Assembly: GCA_001600055.1 (NCBI GenBank)
Contig: BCIV01000001.1
Coordinates: 551,774-615,773, forward strand
DNA length: 64,000 bases
From: Filobasidium wieringae
Lineage: Eukaryota > Basidiomycota > Tremellomycetes > Filobasidiales > Filobasidiaceae
Reading direction: 5' to 3'
Each line of letters opens with the position of its first letter. Position 1 is the first letter of the stretch. Below are positions 1 through 9,342 of this stretch, piece after piece. The position numbers and the translations under genes were made by a program. The notes beneath the pieces are model-generated. The model was not told where the DNA came from. It saw only the letters and a list, made by a program, of their open reading frames with translations, and did no database searches.

Positions 1-1344
1 ATGTATTAAGACTAGGTCAAACAATTACTGGGCTCATAACCTGTTGTAATTTGGTGAATGAATCTAATGTCAAATAGTCATTGAAGTCATTGATTATTAC
101 AAGTAAAGTAAAGTGAGGACAGAAGTAGAGGTCAAAGTGTCCTCCTATATATATGTATCCGAGAACCTGGTACCATGTGGTGCCATCTCAGCATTCGGTA
201 ATTGAGTACGGGATCTCGGACTCCATCAAGGGATAGATGACCACCCTGTTAACAGTTCACATGTATCATGTGCAACCAGTGGGACCCTTGTGGGACCAAT
301 GTGGGACTGTCCGTAAAATAGTACGAGATTGATGAGCTGTGCCAACCTGATCACGTGATCGATCACAAGTACGTGATTGCTGTGCTACCCCTGTGTTTCA
401 TGGTATGTTGTTTGTGTTTCATGATTCCCTTTGTGTTTGAGATTGCCAATCCATATGTCATCCATATGGCTTATTGCCAATGACGTCAAATCATTGCAAA
501 TTGCAACAGATCACCTTGTTCGACGGAATAGGAGATGACGTTTCGTGTTGTACAAACAATCCGCGGTACGAGCGTATTCGGCCGGCTTTCCCGGAGATTC
601 GGTTGAGCGAGATTCTACTTGAGCGATGTCTTTATGAACCAGTTGTAACAGCATTCTATTTACACCTACTGAATTACCAATTCAAGACGTACTGTGAAGA
701 GGTTACTACAATAGGATCTCGCTAAGTTGTTCTCATACAACCTTCGTTCTTAACCTAAACCGATTAATATCAACATTTGATACTAATCTCTTCGATTCAA
801 CCGACTTACAGATTCCAACCGAATCCTTTAATTCGGTCGAATAACTTGTCCACCGCTTAGAACCAACCGAGTTACACCGACTCAGCCCTTATTCCATCAT
901 CCAGATAACCTACGAGTAGCGTTTGCTATTAGACCCATGACAGCAAGAACCTGCCGTAACACATAAGGACATCAGTTAAGTACAACTCAAACGAATCCCT
1001 ATTCATTCCAGAAGCGGAAATCGCTCGCTTCTTGATTCACATCCTTGGCTTCTCCCAAGGATGGGGTAGTATCTTTTTCTGGGGCCATCTGAGTAGCGGA
1101 GGCATGCAGGTTTGTGAAGGATACACGCACTATACGCACTACACACATTGGATTTACCAACATGCACAGTTGAAACACCAACACAGCACAGCTGCACAGC
1201 ACTACGGATCATCCACGGACTCACCATTTGGTTTTGGACTTGATCAAACCTTCTTGATCCCAAACACGTACTTGATCAAACCTTGTGATCTCAAACACGT
1301 ACTTCATCAATTCCTTGGCAGGAAAAAGATTCACTTTACGGATA
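1..1344. other. gene-poor, repeat-rich left end
   Basis: No gene is supported here. The stretch is AT-rich with short imperfect direct repeats: an AAAGT run near 102-118, GTGGGAC three times between 280 and 310, TGTGTTTCATG twice near 392-423, and CACGTACTT/TTGATCAAACC motifs repeated between 1250 and 1305. CCGA-rich words between 770 and 890 resemble words near 2755-2845. Open frames are short and none looks like a known protein. Together with the Gag fragment downstream this looks like decayed transposon sequence, but no element boundary could be fixed. Confidence 0.5.
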
Positions 1345-1383
1345 CTCGTACTACTTTACAAATTCTCGTACTACTTTACAAAT
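1345..1383. repeat. two-copy 20-bp tandem repeat
   Basis: The word CTCGTACTACTTTACAAAT occurs twice in direct tandem with a 20-bp period (1345-1363 and 1365-1383). It lies just upstream of a TATATATATA tract near 1424-1435 and the LTR-like repeats. It may belong to the control region of a degenerate LTR, but no full LTR is seen. Confidence 0.75.
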
Positions 1384-1518
1384 CCTTGTTGATTACCTTT
1401 CACTTGTACTCTATTGTCTTGTAGATATATATATACAAGGCCAGGAGAGGAGGAACAGAGCTGAACACTCTTACCTCCTACTTCTTCAGTCTTCATAGAA
1501 CATACTTCCTGACTCATA

Positions 1519-1609
1519 CTGTTGTGATTCAGTGATAAATATATGGAGCATCACTACTACAAGGTAACATACCTGTTGTGATTCAGTGATAAGTATGAAC
1601 CACAACAGG
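1519..1609. repeat. LTR-terminus-like direct and inverted repeats
   Basis: The 19-base word TGTTGTGATTCAGTGATAA is present twice, 53 bp apart (from about 1520 and about 1573). The second copy is closed 36 bp later by CACAACA, a perfect inverted match to its TGTTGTG start. Termini of the form TGTTG...CAACA are typical of LTR retrotransposons. A TATA-like tract lies about 90 bp upstream. A diverged version (GGGATTCAGGGATAAG) appears near 1868-1886. This is read as a collapsed or nested LTR remnant; no target-site duplication was found. Confidence 0.45.
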
Positions 1610-1955
1610 GAAACTAAAGTAAAGTAGTACGGAAGGTGAAGATGACTTGTACGGAGAGAGACAGAGAGGAGGACGTGTGCAAGAGGGAAGAGTGTCACGT
1701 GACACTAGGCTGAGGTTGAATAGCGCAATAGCGCATAATCAACACATACCTTCACCACCAGCTTCAGCACTCACGCGTCAGCACCTTCAACCTTCAACAC
1801 AACAAGACTTAGCTACCCTTGTTGCTCACTTCAACTTCATCAACTTCACCAACTTATTAAGATATCAGTGGGATTCAGGGATAAGATAAGACAACTGCGA
1901 GAACCTGGACAGTTAATAGCTGTGACAGCAACTTGGTATTCTTCTGAACTCCCGG

Positions 1956-2459
1956 TCACTCCACAAGAAACTCCGCTGCAAAATCCGCCCACACCGCCTT
2001 CTCCCCTCCGCTGATGAACTTCTGGGCCCAATCTCGGGCAGGTCTTTCTAGGTATCCAATCGCATAAAAGATCTTGGGTATGTCGCTGTGGTAGTGCGAG
2101 GATGTTTTGAAACAGATGGTACAATCATCCAGGAAGGCCTGGGCCTTCAGCTTGTCCTTCCCGTCGTACTTGTCTGGGGCAGCAACCTTCAAGTTGTCCC
2201 TCAAACCTTCCTGCTTAGATACCCGGTCATCCATACGGGCGAGTAAGAGGAGAAGAGCAGAAGCCTCCGCGTTTATGACGGGCTTCTCCATACTGCATTC
2301 CCCCCAGAATTCCCCAGCGTCAGCGGTTTTCCACCCAAAATACCCTTGGGTGTTCTTCATCTGCTTGCCATCCGCAGCTAGCAGCGGAACCATCCCTTCG
2401 GTCAAGGCAATGGCGTTTCCGGCCAGGTCATAGCAGAATTGGAGAGTAGGTTCCAACAT
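1956..2459 (-). pseudogene. Ty3/gypsy-type Gag fragment (retrotransposon remnant)
   Basis: An open frame of 167 codons encodes a piece that looks like the capsid part of LTR-retrotransposon Gag. An N-terminal helical stretch is followed by PDKYDGKDK, then FLDDCTICF, then YAIGYLERPARDWAQKFI and a W-x-D-F-x-x-E-F ending. That order (load peptide, aromatic helix, A-x-x-W-A) is the retrotrans_gag pattern. The frame ends right after this motif. No zinc knuckle, protease, reverse transcriptase, RNase H or integrase follows on the minus strand, so the element is truncated and cannot be autonomous. Family assignment rests on motif resemblance only; a domesticated Gag gene is possible but less likely given the repeats around it. 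Confidence 0.6.
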
Positions 2460-2859
2460 ACGGTCCGTTGGAGATACAAGTCAGAGTACAGGAGTGATCT
2501 GTTATTCTGTTAGGGGGGTCTTGCCGGGAGTTCCTTTGCAGAGCTACTGGAACTTGTATCAGGCTATCATCTAGCAAGTGAGTGGGATAACAGATGAAGA
2601 CCTATTACAACTATGCTAAAGAGAAGGAGAGAGGGAAGTGCTTGACATAAGGAGGACACCCTGACCGCAAATCCCCAAGTCACGTGTCGAGCGTATCGAA
2701 CGCAATGTCCGTGTTGGATGTCCGTGAACATATCCGCAATAACAGTCAACTTCAAACCAGTCTACTTGGTTTAACCAAATCTCCAGACTCCAACCGAATC
2801 GTCCAACCCAGTCAAGCTTATTTGATACCAACCAAGTCAACTTAATGCATTCATTGACA
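2460..2859. other. intergenic, transposon-derived sequence
   Basis: This follows the ATG of the Gag-like frame on its 5' side. CCAACCGAATC-type words recur here and near 815. Two overlapping open frames of 62 and 74 codons on the minus strand look like chance. No primer-binding site could be recognised. Confidence 0.4.
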
Positions 2860-2909
2860 GCCCATGTTGGCCGACCTGTGAAAAGCCATGTTGACGGACC
2901 TGTGAAAAG
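2860..2909. repeat. two-copy 25-bp tandem repeat
   Basis: Two adjacent copies of GCCATGTTG-x-C-x-GACCTGTGAAAA (2860-2884 and 2885-2909) differ by a few bases. The pair sits about 55 bp upstream of the tRNA-Ala gene. Confidence 0.7.
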
Positions 2910-2963
2910 CAGCTGTTCTATTGTAGGTTTATCCTTTTAATTGCTCACTACGGTACATCAATT

Positions 2964-3050
2964 GGGGATATGGTTTAGGGGTATAACATTCCATTAGCAT
3001 TCAATCAGCTTGCATTGGAAAGGTCTGGCGTTCGATTCGCCATTTCTCCA
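2964..3050 (+). tRNA. tRNA-Ala (anticodon AGC) with a 15-nt intron
   Basis: The cloverleaf folds by eye. The acceptor stem is GGGGATA with TTTCTCC (3043-3049), including the G3:U70 pair that marks alanine tRNAs, and the discriminator base is A (3050). The anticodon stem TTCCA (2989-2993) pairs with TGGAA (3016-3020). The T stem TGGCG/CGCCA encloses the loop TTCGATT. The anticodon AGC lies at 2996-2998. A 15-nt intron at 3000-3014, directly after position 37, contains GCT, which can pair with the anticodon as is usual for nuclear tRNA introns. A-box-like and B-box-like internal promoters are present. Two weak points are a U6:U67 mismatch in the acceptor stem and a short D stem. The gene is probably functional, though a decayed copy is possible because it borders transposon debris. 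Confidence 0.8.
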
Positions 3051-3053
3051 TTC

Positions 3054-3058
3054 TTTTT
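3054..3058 (+). terminator. RNA polymerase III T-run terminator
   Basis: Five consecutive T residues begin four bases after the tRNA discriminator base, the normal spacing for Pol III termination. Confidence 0.7.
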
Positions 3059-3221
3059 GGCATCTGACAGCAATTCAGCAGCAGTTACAGGAGGCTCGCA
3101 ACTCATTACCCTGAAGGTCGAGCGATTTCTAGTCTTATCGATCAGCATATACTATTCATAAATTGATTACAAAGTGCGAGCGAACGTCGCCAGCGGATAG
3201 ATTCGAACAGACTTTCTACCA

Positions 3222-6200
3222 CTAAACTGCATTGGATCCCCTCTTTGGCGGTTGTGGCAGCTTCTGACGTGTGCGTTGCTTGCGCCTTCGACGATGAAGC
3301 ATGATCAGGGAGACCGTCCTTGCATATTTATGGTTCAATTTGGCAACCAGGCTGATCGGAGAATTTTGAGCACGTTCGTCGCGCTTTGGACTCTCATCTC
3401 CCCTCGACGCCTCGCAAACGACATGTTCGTCGCCTTCCTCATCTGTTCCTGAGAGTAAGGCCAGGACTGGAACACCGCTCTGTAACTGAGCATATGCTTT
3501 TTCGAATACCGCTACCGTCAAAAACGTTGGTCGCCAGGTGGAATCGTTTGGCCGCCAGTCTTTGACAAGATCTGTTAGAGCGTAGCTAGGGTTGAAATCA
3601 AGGACTTCGTTTGGTAACGAAAGGGTCCGATATTGATGACGCCTATTTGGGGGTCGCAAAGCCGGCTCTTCCTGGAAGACACCTTGAACGGATGCTTGGT
3701 GTATCTCGGCATCATGACCTTGCACGCGTGGTTTTTGAGGTTTGCTGGTCTGTGATCTTAAAACTCGGGTCGATCGAGCTCTCACTTCGTCAGATTTGGG
3801 CAGAAGAACTCTCTCCACGATATCAAATCCCTGCTCCACATGGCCAGCCCTAACAAGAGCGACCGCCAAGTGATTCCAATTCTGGGCATCGAAGCCAAAA
3901 CCATCTTCGGCCATAGTCTTCCAAACTCGAGGTATTTCCGAGTGCAAGCATGCGGATGTCAAGCCGTCAATATAGATCGACAGCGGTATGCATAGAAGAT
4001 TACTTGTGGTGGCGCAGTCCTGCGTAGAGCGTAAATCACAGGCTAAGCGATAGATGTGCCGCCAGACCATGCGCAATTTGTCGATATGTCCGGCTCTTCG
4101 ATAAGCATCAAGCATAATGGTAGACGAAACCAATGAGGGCGAACATTTCCGCTTTACAAGCTGTTGAATATACGATTCAACCTTGACGACATCTCCATTT
4201 CGCGATGCATCCAAAAGCACAGGCGTGACAACATTCTCTAAGTCCTGGCCTCGTCCACTCGCATGAGCCCTTTCCCAAGGTCGGTCAAGTAACAGAGTGT
4301 CGACAAAGCGATATATTGATCCTCTGCCAACCTTGTTATCGGCCAGAAGTGATCGTATAAGCAGAGCATAAGTTACCGAGCTAAGCGGTATATGAAATTG
4401 GTCCATGCGGCTAAAGACCTTTCGAGCGGCCGCGAGATCTCCCTTCCTCAAATAGGCAGCTACTAATATGGTAAAGATATGGGCGCTTAGCTGCGCAGGA
4501 TCGCGGCTATAACGGACGACTTCCTCCAAGATTGTTTCAGCCTCTGCAATCTCACCGGCATCGCACGCTGCTTGCATCATAATCGACCAAGCTCGTATAG
4601 GAGCAAGTGAGGGTTCAGGGTAAGATTGATGAAAAAACGTCTTCACCACATCGTATGGTGCCCCAACCAACAGAAACGCCTTCAGCATAGTAGCAGAGAT
4701 AACGCGGTCTGTCTGTTGTGAACCGATAGATTTGTAGAGCTTTGATGCACGATCCCACTGTCCTGTCTCTATCGCAGCGTTCAATATGCTGGCTGATACC
4801 ACGACATCCTCGATCACTCCATTCTGTTGCATTTCATCGAGTAATCGCACTGTGCTGCCAGAGTCCCGGCGGATCCCAGTGAGATGGAATAGAGATGCGT
4901 ACGTTGCGACGTTTGGGGCAAATCCAGCGGCTTTCATGGAATCAAGCATCTGGAAGCAGGCATGCCAATCGTTCCGACGTGAATATAAGGCGATCATACT
5001 GTTGTAGTCGGATCGACGTGGGTCGTTGATCTGTATTGATATCTTCCACCAATCTTCCGCCTTTGATGCATCTCCCCTGACGATGCTAGCGCGCACCAAA
5101 GCTCTCAAGATTTCCATCAGCCGCATCTTGTCTAAACGAGATAGGGTAGGTTCCGTCGTACGGAGGCTGCGAGAACAGTGAGCCGACAGATGAGGGAGAT
5201 ATCGAGTAACAAAGGCTCTGATAGCTGCTTCCTGACCAGACTTGCCCAGACATCGAAGAATAAGGCGTTCCTCGTTGAAGGGGTGCCTTTGAGTTTTTCG
5301 CTTATTGATTTCATCGAATATCGCTAACGCGATCGAGTCTTTGTGCTGACACGCAGCTAGTTCTAGTCCATGCCTGAGTACCGAGCTCGAGATCTGTTGC
5401 AGGCCTTTACGAAAGAGCCTGTCAGCAGCAGAGAGCTCGAAGACATTCCAAGCATGGTGATTTTCTCGCTTCCTCAATAGTTGAATCCAGAATATAGACA
5501 GAGGGGAAAGTTCTAGGGGCAATTGAAGTTCGAGAGAGAGGCTATGGAGCTCAAGTCCAAGCGAGGTGTCTTTGGCTATCACGGTCGCGGAAAAGGCACC
5601 TTGCAGCAATCTCTGTGCTCTATTTCGTATCGACGCAGTGTCCCCAAACTTCGCCTTTTCAAGTGCATATTTTGCCCGAATCCAAGAAGATAGGTCCTGG
5701 GCGTCTGTAAATGCCTTTACCATCTGCTCCCGAATGAAACGAGATTCGACCTGCAGGGTCGACGTCCTGACTGCAGGGTCCAGCACTACTGCGAAGGCTT
5801 GCAAACTGCTTGCGACCAGACCGCGCAAATGCTCTGAATTGCTTTTATTGTGCTTCAAGAGCTTACTGATGAACGATAGAAATTGAATGTCCGGGTTCTT
5901 GTCTGCAAGCTTTAGTGTCTCGCCCATGATGGATACGGCCTTATCGGTGCGTCCGGCAAAGCCCAAGACAACAGCCAACCCAAGGCGCAGGATCAGAAAG
6001 CTCCGACCCTGCACGGAAGAACCTGTAGCTCTAATATGGCCTCTCGTGGCAACGGTGATATGATTGGCCAATTGCGTCCATATTTGTGGCCTAGGGTTTC
6101 TATATACTTGATCCAAGAGGTCTATCATCAGGCCTTCCTTACTGCTTTCCGAGTCTGTGAAGGTGTTGTGTAACAGCAAAGAGCGTAGGTACCGTTGAAT

Positions 6201-6773
6201 TTCACAACCGGGAGTGGCAGGTCCGTAAATCGAATTCAATAAGCGATCGTGAGAGGGACCTGCAGAAGTACCAGAGCCGAGGCTTTTGAATAGCTCTGCA
6301 GAACGGTCTAGAGCCCGTTGAGCAGCGCTTGCTTCGCTAGATCGCGCTGATAGGCGAAACCAGTTAGCCTGGTCAACAATGCCATTCTCGTGATAGAGCT
6401 CGTCAAACACATCTTCTTTCCTAGATGGGTGACCTGGGGAGCCGCAGTCAGCATCATTCACACGTGATACTAGCGGGGCTGATAGTGTAATAGTCGACGG
6501 TATTGACGAAGTGTCATTATAATCGGTATAATGATATTCGTCTTCTTGAGATATATCAGCGTAGGCAGGTGAGGTATAGGGAAACTTGGCCGCCGCACAG
6601 AGCGACCGATTCCCGGAGGGACGCGGCCGGTAGGTCAGCAATGTGTTTGATTGAGACTGCTTTCTCGAAAGGGTACTGCTTAGGGGGGCACGATATACAG
6701 TATAGGGGTTCGGCAACTCACTGGGCTCATGGGCAAACGTCTCTGCCGATTCCTCGGAAGAGCAACCTGGCAT
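3222..6773 (-). CDS. large pentatricopeptide-repeat (PPR) protein, probably mitochondrial
   Basis: A single uninterrupted frame of 1183 codons, unusual here because neighbouring genes have many introns. Helical repeats of PPR type are clear around residues 588-660 (the repeat starting YNSMIALYSRRNDWHACFQML and the next with PNVATYASLF) and again near 800 (VTYALLIRSLLADN). The rest is helix-rich with Ala/Leu repeats. The C-terminus is very basic (RRRRKQRTRQK). Fungal PPR proteins bind organelle RNA and act in mitochondrial mRNA stability or translation; that role is inferred from the family. The first 90 residues are Ser/Arg-rich but not a clean presequence, so a 5' exon may be missing. A short out-of-frame upstream ATG overlaps the start. 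It is divergent from the next gene, 866 bp away. Which PPR subfamily it belongs to is not known. Confidence 0.85.
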   Translation of the reverse strand: MPGCSSEESAETFAHEPSELPNPYTVYRAPLSSTLSRKQSQSNTLLTYRPRPSGNRSLCAAAKFPYTSPAYADISQEDEYHYTDYNDTSSIPSTITLSAPLVSRVNDADCGSPGHPSRKEDVFDELYHENGIVDQANWFRLSARSSEASAAQRALDRSAELFKSLGSGTSAGPSHDRLLNSIYGPATPGCEIQRYLRSLLLHNTFTDSESSKEGLMIDLLDQVYRNPRPQIWTQLANHITVATRGHIRATGSSVQGRSFLILRLGLAVVLGFAGRTDKAVSIMGETLKLADKNPDIQFLSFISKLLKHNKSNSEHLRGLVASSLQAFAVVLDPAVRTSTLQVESRFIREQMVKAFTDAQDLSSWIRAKYALEKAKFGDTASIRNRAQRLLQGAFSATVIAKDTSLGLELHSLSLELQLPLELSPLSIFWIQLLRKRENHHAWNVFELSAADRLFRKGLQQISSSVLRHGLELAACQHKDSIALAIFDEINKRKTQRHPFNEERLILRCLGKSGQEAAIRAFVTRYLPHLSAHCSRSLRTTEPTLSRLDKMRLMEILRALVRASIVRGDASKAEDWWKISIQINDPRRSDYNSMIALYSRRNDWHACFQMLDSMKAAGFAPNVATYASLFHLTGIRRDSGSTVRLLDEMQQNGVIEDVVVSASILNAAIETGQWDRASKLYKSIGSQQTDRVISATMLKAFLLVGAPYDVVKTFFHQSYPEPSLAPIRAWSIMMQAACDAGEIAEAETILEEVVRYSRDPAQLSAHIFTILVAAYLRKGDLAAARKVFSRMDQFHIPLSSVTYALLIRSLLADNKVGRGSIYRFVDTLLLDRPWERAHASGRGQDLENVVTPVLLDASRNGDVVKVESYIQQLVKRKCSPSLVSSTIMLDAYRRAGHIDKLRMVWRHIYRLACDLRSTQDCATTSNLLCIPLSIYIDGLTSACLHSEIPRVWKTMAEDGFGFDAQNWNHLAVALVRAGHVEQGFDIVERVLLPKSDEVRARSTRVLRSQTSKPQKPRVQGHDAEIHQASVQGVFQEEPALRPPNRRHQYRTLSLPNEVLDFNPSYALTDLVKDWRPNDSTWRPTFLTVAVFEKAYAQLQSGVPVLALLSGTDEEGDEHVVCEASRGDESPKRDERAQNSPISLVAKLNHKYARTVSLIMLHRRRRKQRTRQKLPQPPKRGSNAV

Positions 6774-6783
6774 CTTTGTCCAT
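6727..6783 (-). promoter_or_regulatory. possible overlapping upstream ORF of the PPR gene
   Basis: An ATG ten bases upstream of the PPR start codon opens an 18-codon frame that ends inside the PPR coding sequence. If the transcript starts further upstream, this uORF would reduce initiation at the main start or shift it downstream. No transcript start is known. Confidence 0.35.
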
Positions 6784-7639
6784 TTTTATCACTACCATAT
6801 CCAGTGATACTTTGGAAGGAGCCTAAGGGCGAAAATGGCGAACCGATGGCGTCGATCATCAAGCGATGTAGATTCGGTCTTGACGACCGGAAAGGAGCAA
6901 CAGCCGTCATGCCGATTCCCTTGCCGTTGGTCACAACGAGCCACGTCCCGATACGTAGGACGAAGAGAGAAGGAGACTTCTGTGCCTATGCCTTGCTACC
7001 TTGCTGATCGGAAGAATCATGTGAGAACATGATGGGTACAATTGTCGAGTGAATAGTTGGATTCAAGCTGCAGTGGCGGGCCAGAGCCTGCCCGCCCTTG
7101 AGCCGTGCGATCTCACTCACGTGACCATAGGTATGTTGAGTTCCGATGGATGAATGATGAGTTTCCGTCAAGCGACTGCTAGCTGGCTACAGGGAGAGGA
7201 TTGCACAACAACGTTGGCGTACTTGACGTCCAGACAATCTGCCAGGTAAGATCAAGAGCTTAAAGCAGGGTTGATGAGTCGATATCATTGACGACAGTGG
7301 TATCCGCACGGGTTTCGTTCCCGCTCACTGAGATGCTAGCAGCTATCTATCAGTCATCAAGAATTAAGCATAGAAAACGCATATCGGCGGCAAGGGGCAG
7401 CAAACAATAAACAAGCTAAACAACCAACAAGCCAGCTCAACGGCCGAGTGTGTCAATAAGCAATAAGAATAGTATAAGGTGCTGGGAACATGGCATTCAG
7501 CATTCGAAATTCGAAATCAACCTAGTACCAAGTTCAATGTAACAGGCTGGATTTTAACGCTCAAGCCACAAGACTAATCACACTGATCACCATCTACTAA
7601 TTCACGTCAAGCAACGATTCTAACGCTGAGGGAGACATC
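6774..7639. promoter_or_regulatory. divergent intergenic region (PPR gene / unknown gene)
   Basis: 866 bp between two genes that point away from each other, so it must hold both promoters. Open frames in it are short and unlike proteins. A/C-rich sequence with AACAA words (7390-7440) precedes the plus-strand gene. No RNA gene was recognised. Confidence 0.5.
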
Positions 7640-9214
7640 ATGGCAGGTGAGTCTTGGCGCAATCATATTCCCCACCGACCATGTCAATCGAACAAGGCTA
7701 ACGTTGAGCTTCCTCAGCTATCTATTCTGTGTAAGTAGCATAATTTGCCTAGCATCTGAACAATGACGATACTGACAGGCACCTTCCGATATAACATGCT
7801 CTGATCAAAAGCTTCACGTCTCCACATCATGCACCCATGCAGAATCATCTTCCTACTCTGATCATCACCCCACATGGCAAGTGCAAGTCGATCCGCCCAT
7901 GCAGAGCTATCCTGACCATTGGATTGATTGATTTGAATCTTTCAGGACAACCCCAGAACATACTATACTCATACTTGTGAGAAATCGTGCTTTACTACTT
8001 ACTGGTCTCGTCTCGCAGTCACGTGGCTGATTTTTTCTTAATTCGAGATTAGGCATACAGATTTTGTCAGTGAACACTCGATATCGTATCTGATCCGTAG
8101 TCGTGAATACGAGCTGATCCTTGAGGTTCCCTTTCGACAGAATACTGTCAATTACCTGTTGACCCCTTCACCCGAAGGAGATTTATGCGTTGCCAAGTTG
8201 TTCCCTCCCCCAAGATCCAATACGCCTTCCACTACACTCTCCTCTCAAGGCCATTCTGCAAGGTCCGGTCCCCATCGTCCGAACGTTGTTAGATGTGAGG
8301 CTTCGCGAGAACTGCGATGGACAATTGAAAATGCCGGGGTCAGGACCCCAATATACAAGATCGTAAATTCAGACGACACGCCGCTTTACCAGATTTCGAA
8401 GCCGAACCCGAATGCAGACTTCTGGACAATGTTTTACTTTGCGTACGCTGGCCACCAGATACCGCCTCGTAGAGTGGAGGTATGTCCTGCACGCTTGTCA
8501 TCGATTGAGCGACAGTGTTTTACGATACGATATATGACTATGTATAGTTTGGCAAGATATCCAAAAATTCCCCGGAGAAAGGGGGCGGTACGAGAATCAC
8601 TGTGACGGGCAGAAGTGAAGATGAGAAGAAAGTTTGGCAGACCTTGGGCGAGGGGAACGAAGACTGCGTGGAATGGGTCATCGCTTGCGCTTGCTTGAAC
8701 TTGTTAGAGTCAGTCCTATGAAAGCCTGTTGTCTGTTCTTTGACACGCTTTGGTTGACGAGGGACTTGCCCTGAGCAGCGACGAGATACTGAAAGCCGCG
8801 GAAAGGAAAGCGGGGGGTCCACAGACACAAATCGGAGCGTCAGCCACCGGCGGCTCGGGCGTCGCTAGCTCGAGGCCTACGTTGTCGAGCTCGCAGTCCT
8901 CGCATCGATCCCCTGTTGCCTTAGGGTCACATACAGGTTTTGCTACACCCACGATGCGACCAGACGGCCCAGGGTTGCCGCATCAAGGCTATAGAGCAAC
9001 TGATAGCAGATCCCGTGTAGAACCGTCTAGAGGGGTGGACGCGAGGTCCGGCCCATCGAGTTCCCGGATACATACACAGGGCTCGTCTCAAACGTACGAC
9101 GCTGCTCCTCCTGCTCGACCGCAACATACAGCACCTCCTCATGGTAGAACACCCGAACAAGGGTACAATCTACCTGGAACTAGAACAGGACAACAACGTC
9201 AAGGCCGTATATAG
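7640..9214 (+). CDS. conserved fungal protein of unknown function, seven exons
   Basis: My model joins 7640-7646, 7718-7730 (13 nt), 7812-7876, 7946-7976, 8071-8479, 8548-8708 and 8779-9214. It closes in frame at 373 aa. The first exon is only seven bases, the second 13. The intron after 7876 needs a GC donor (GCAAGT). The start of exon 5 could instead be a later AG near 8100. The first 230 residues look like a folded domain with many aromatic residues (IYKIVNSDDTPLYQISKPN, DFWTMFYFAYAGHQIPP, GTRITVTG, then DCVEWVIACACLNLL). The last 140 residues are Ser/Pro/Gly/Gln-rich and probably disordered. I do not recognise the family. Convergent with the PKA regulatory subunit gene, 128 bp apart. Confidence 0.7.
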
Positions 9215-9342
9215 TCACATGGATAATTATAATTCCCAAGCAACTCTCCGTTGAATGCAATAACATTGGGCTTAGTACAGCAGTCATTAGACATCACTTC
9301 GTTATACACAGATTATTGCAAAGCGGCACTATCGCGTTCCGC

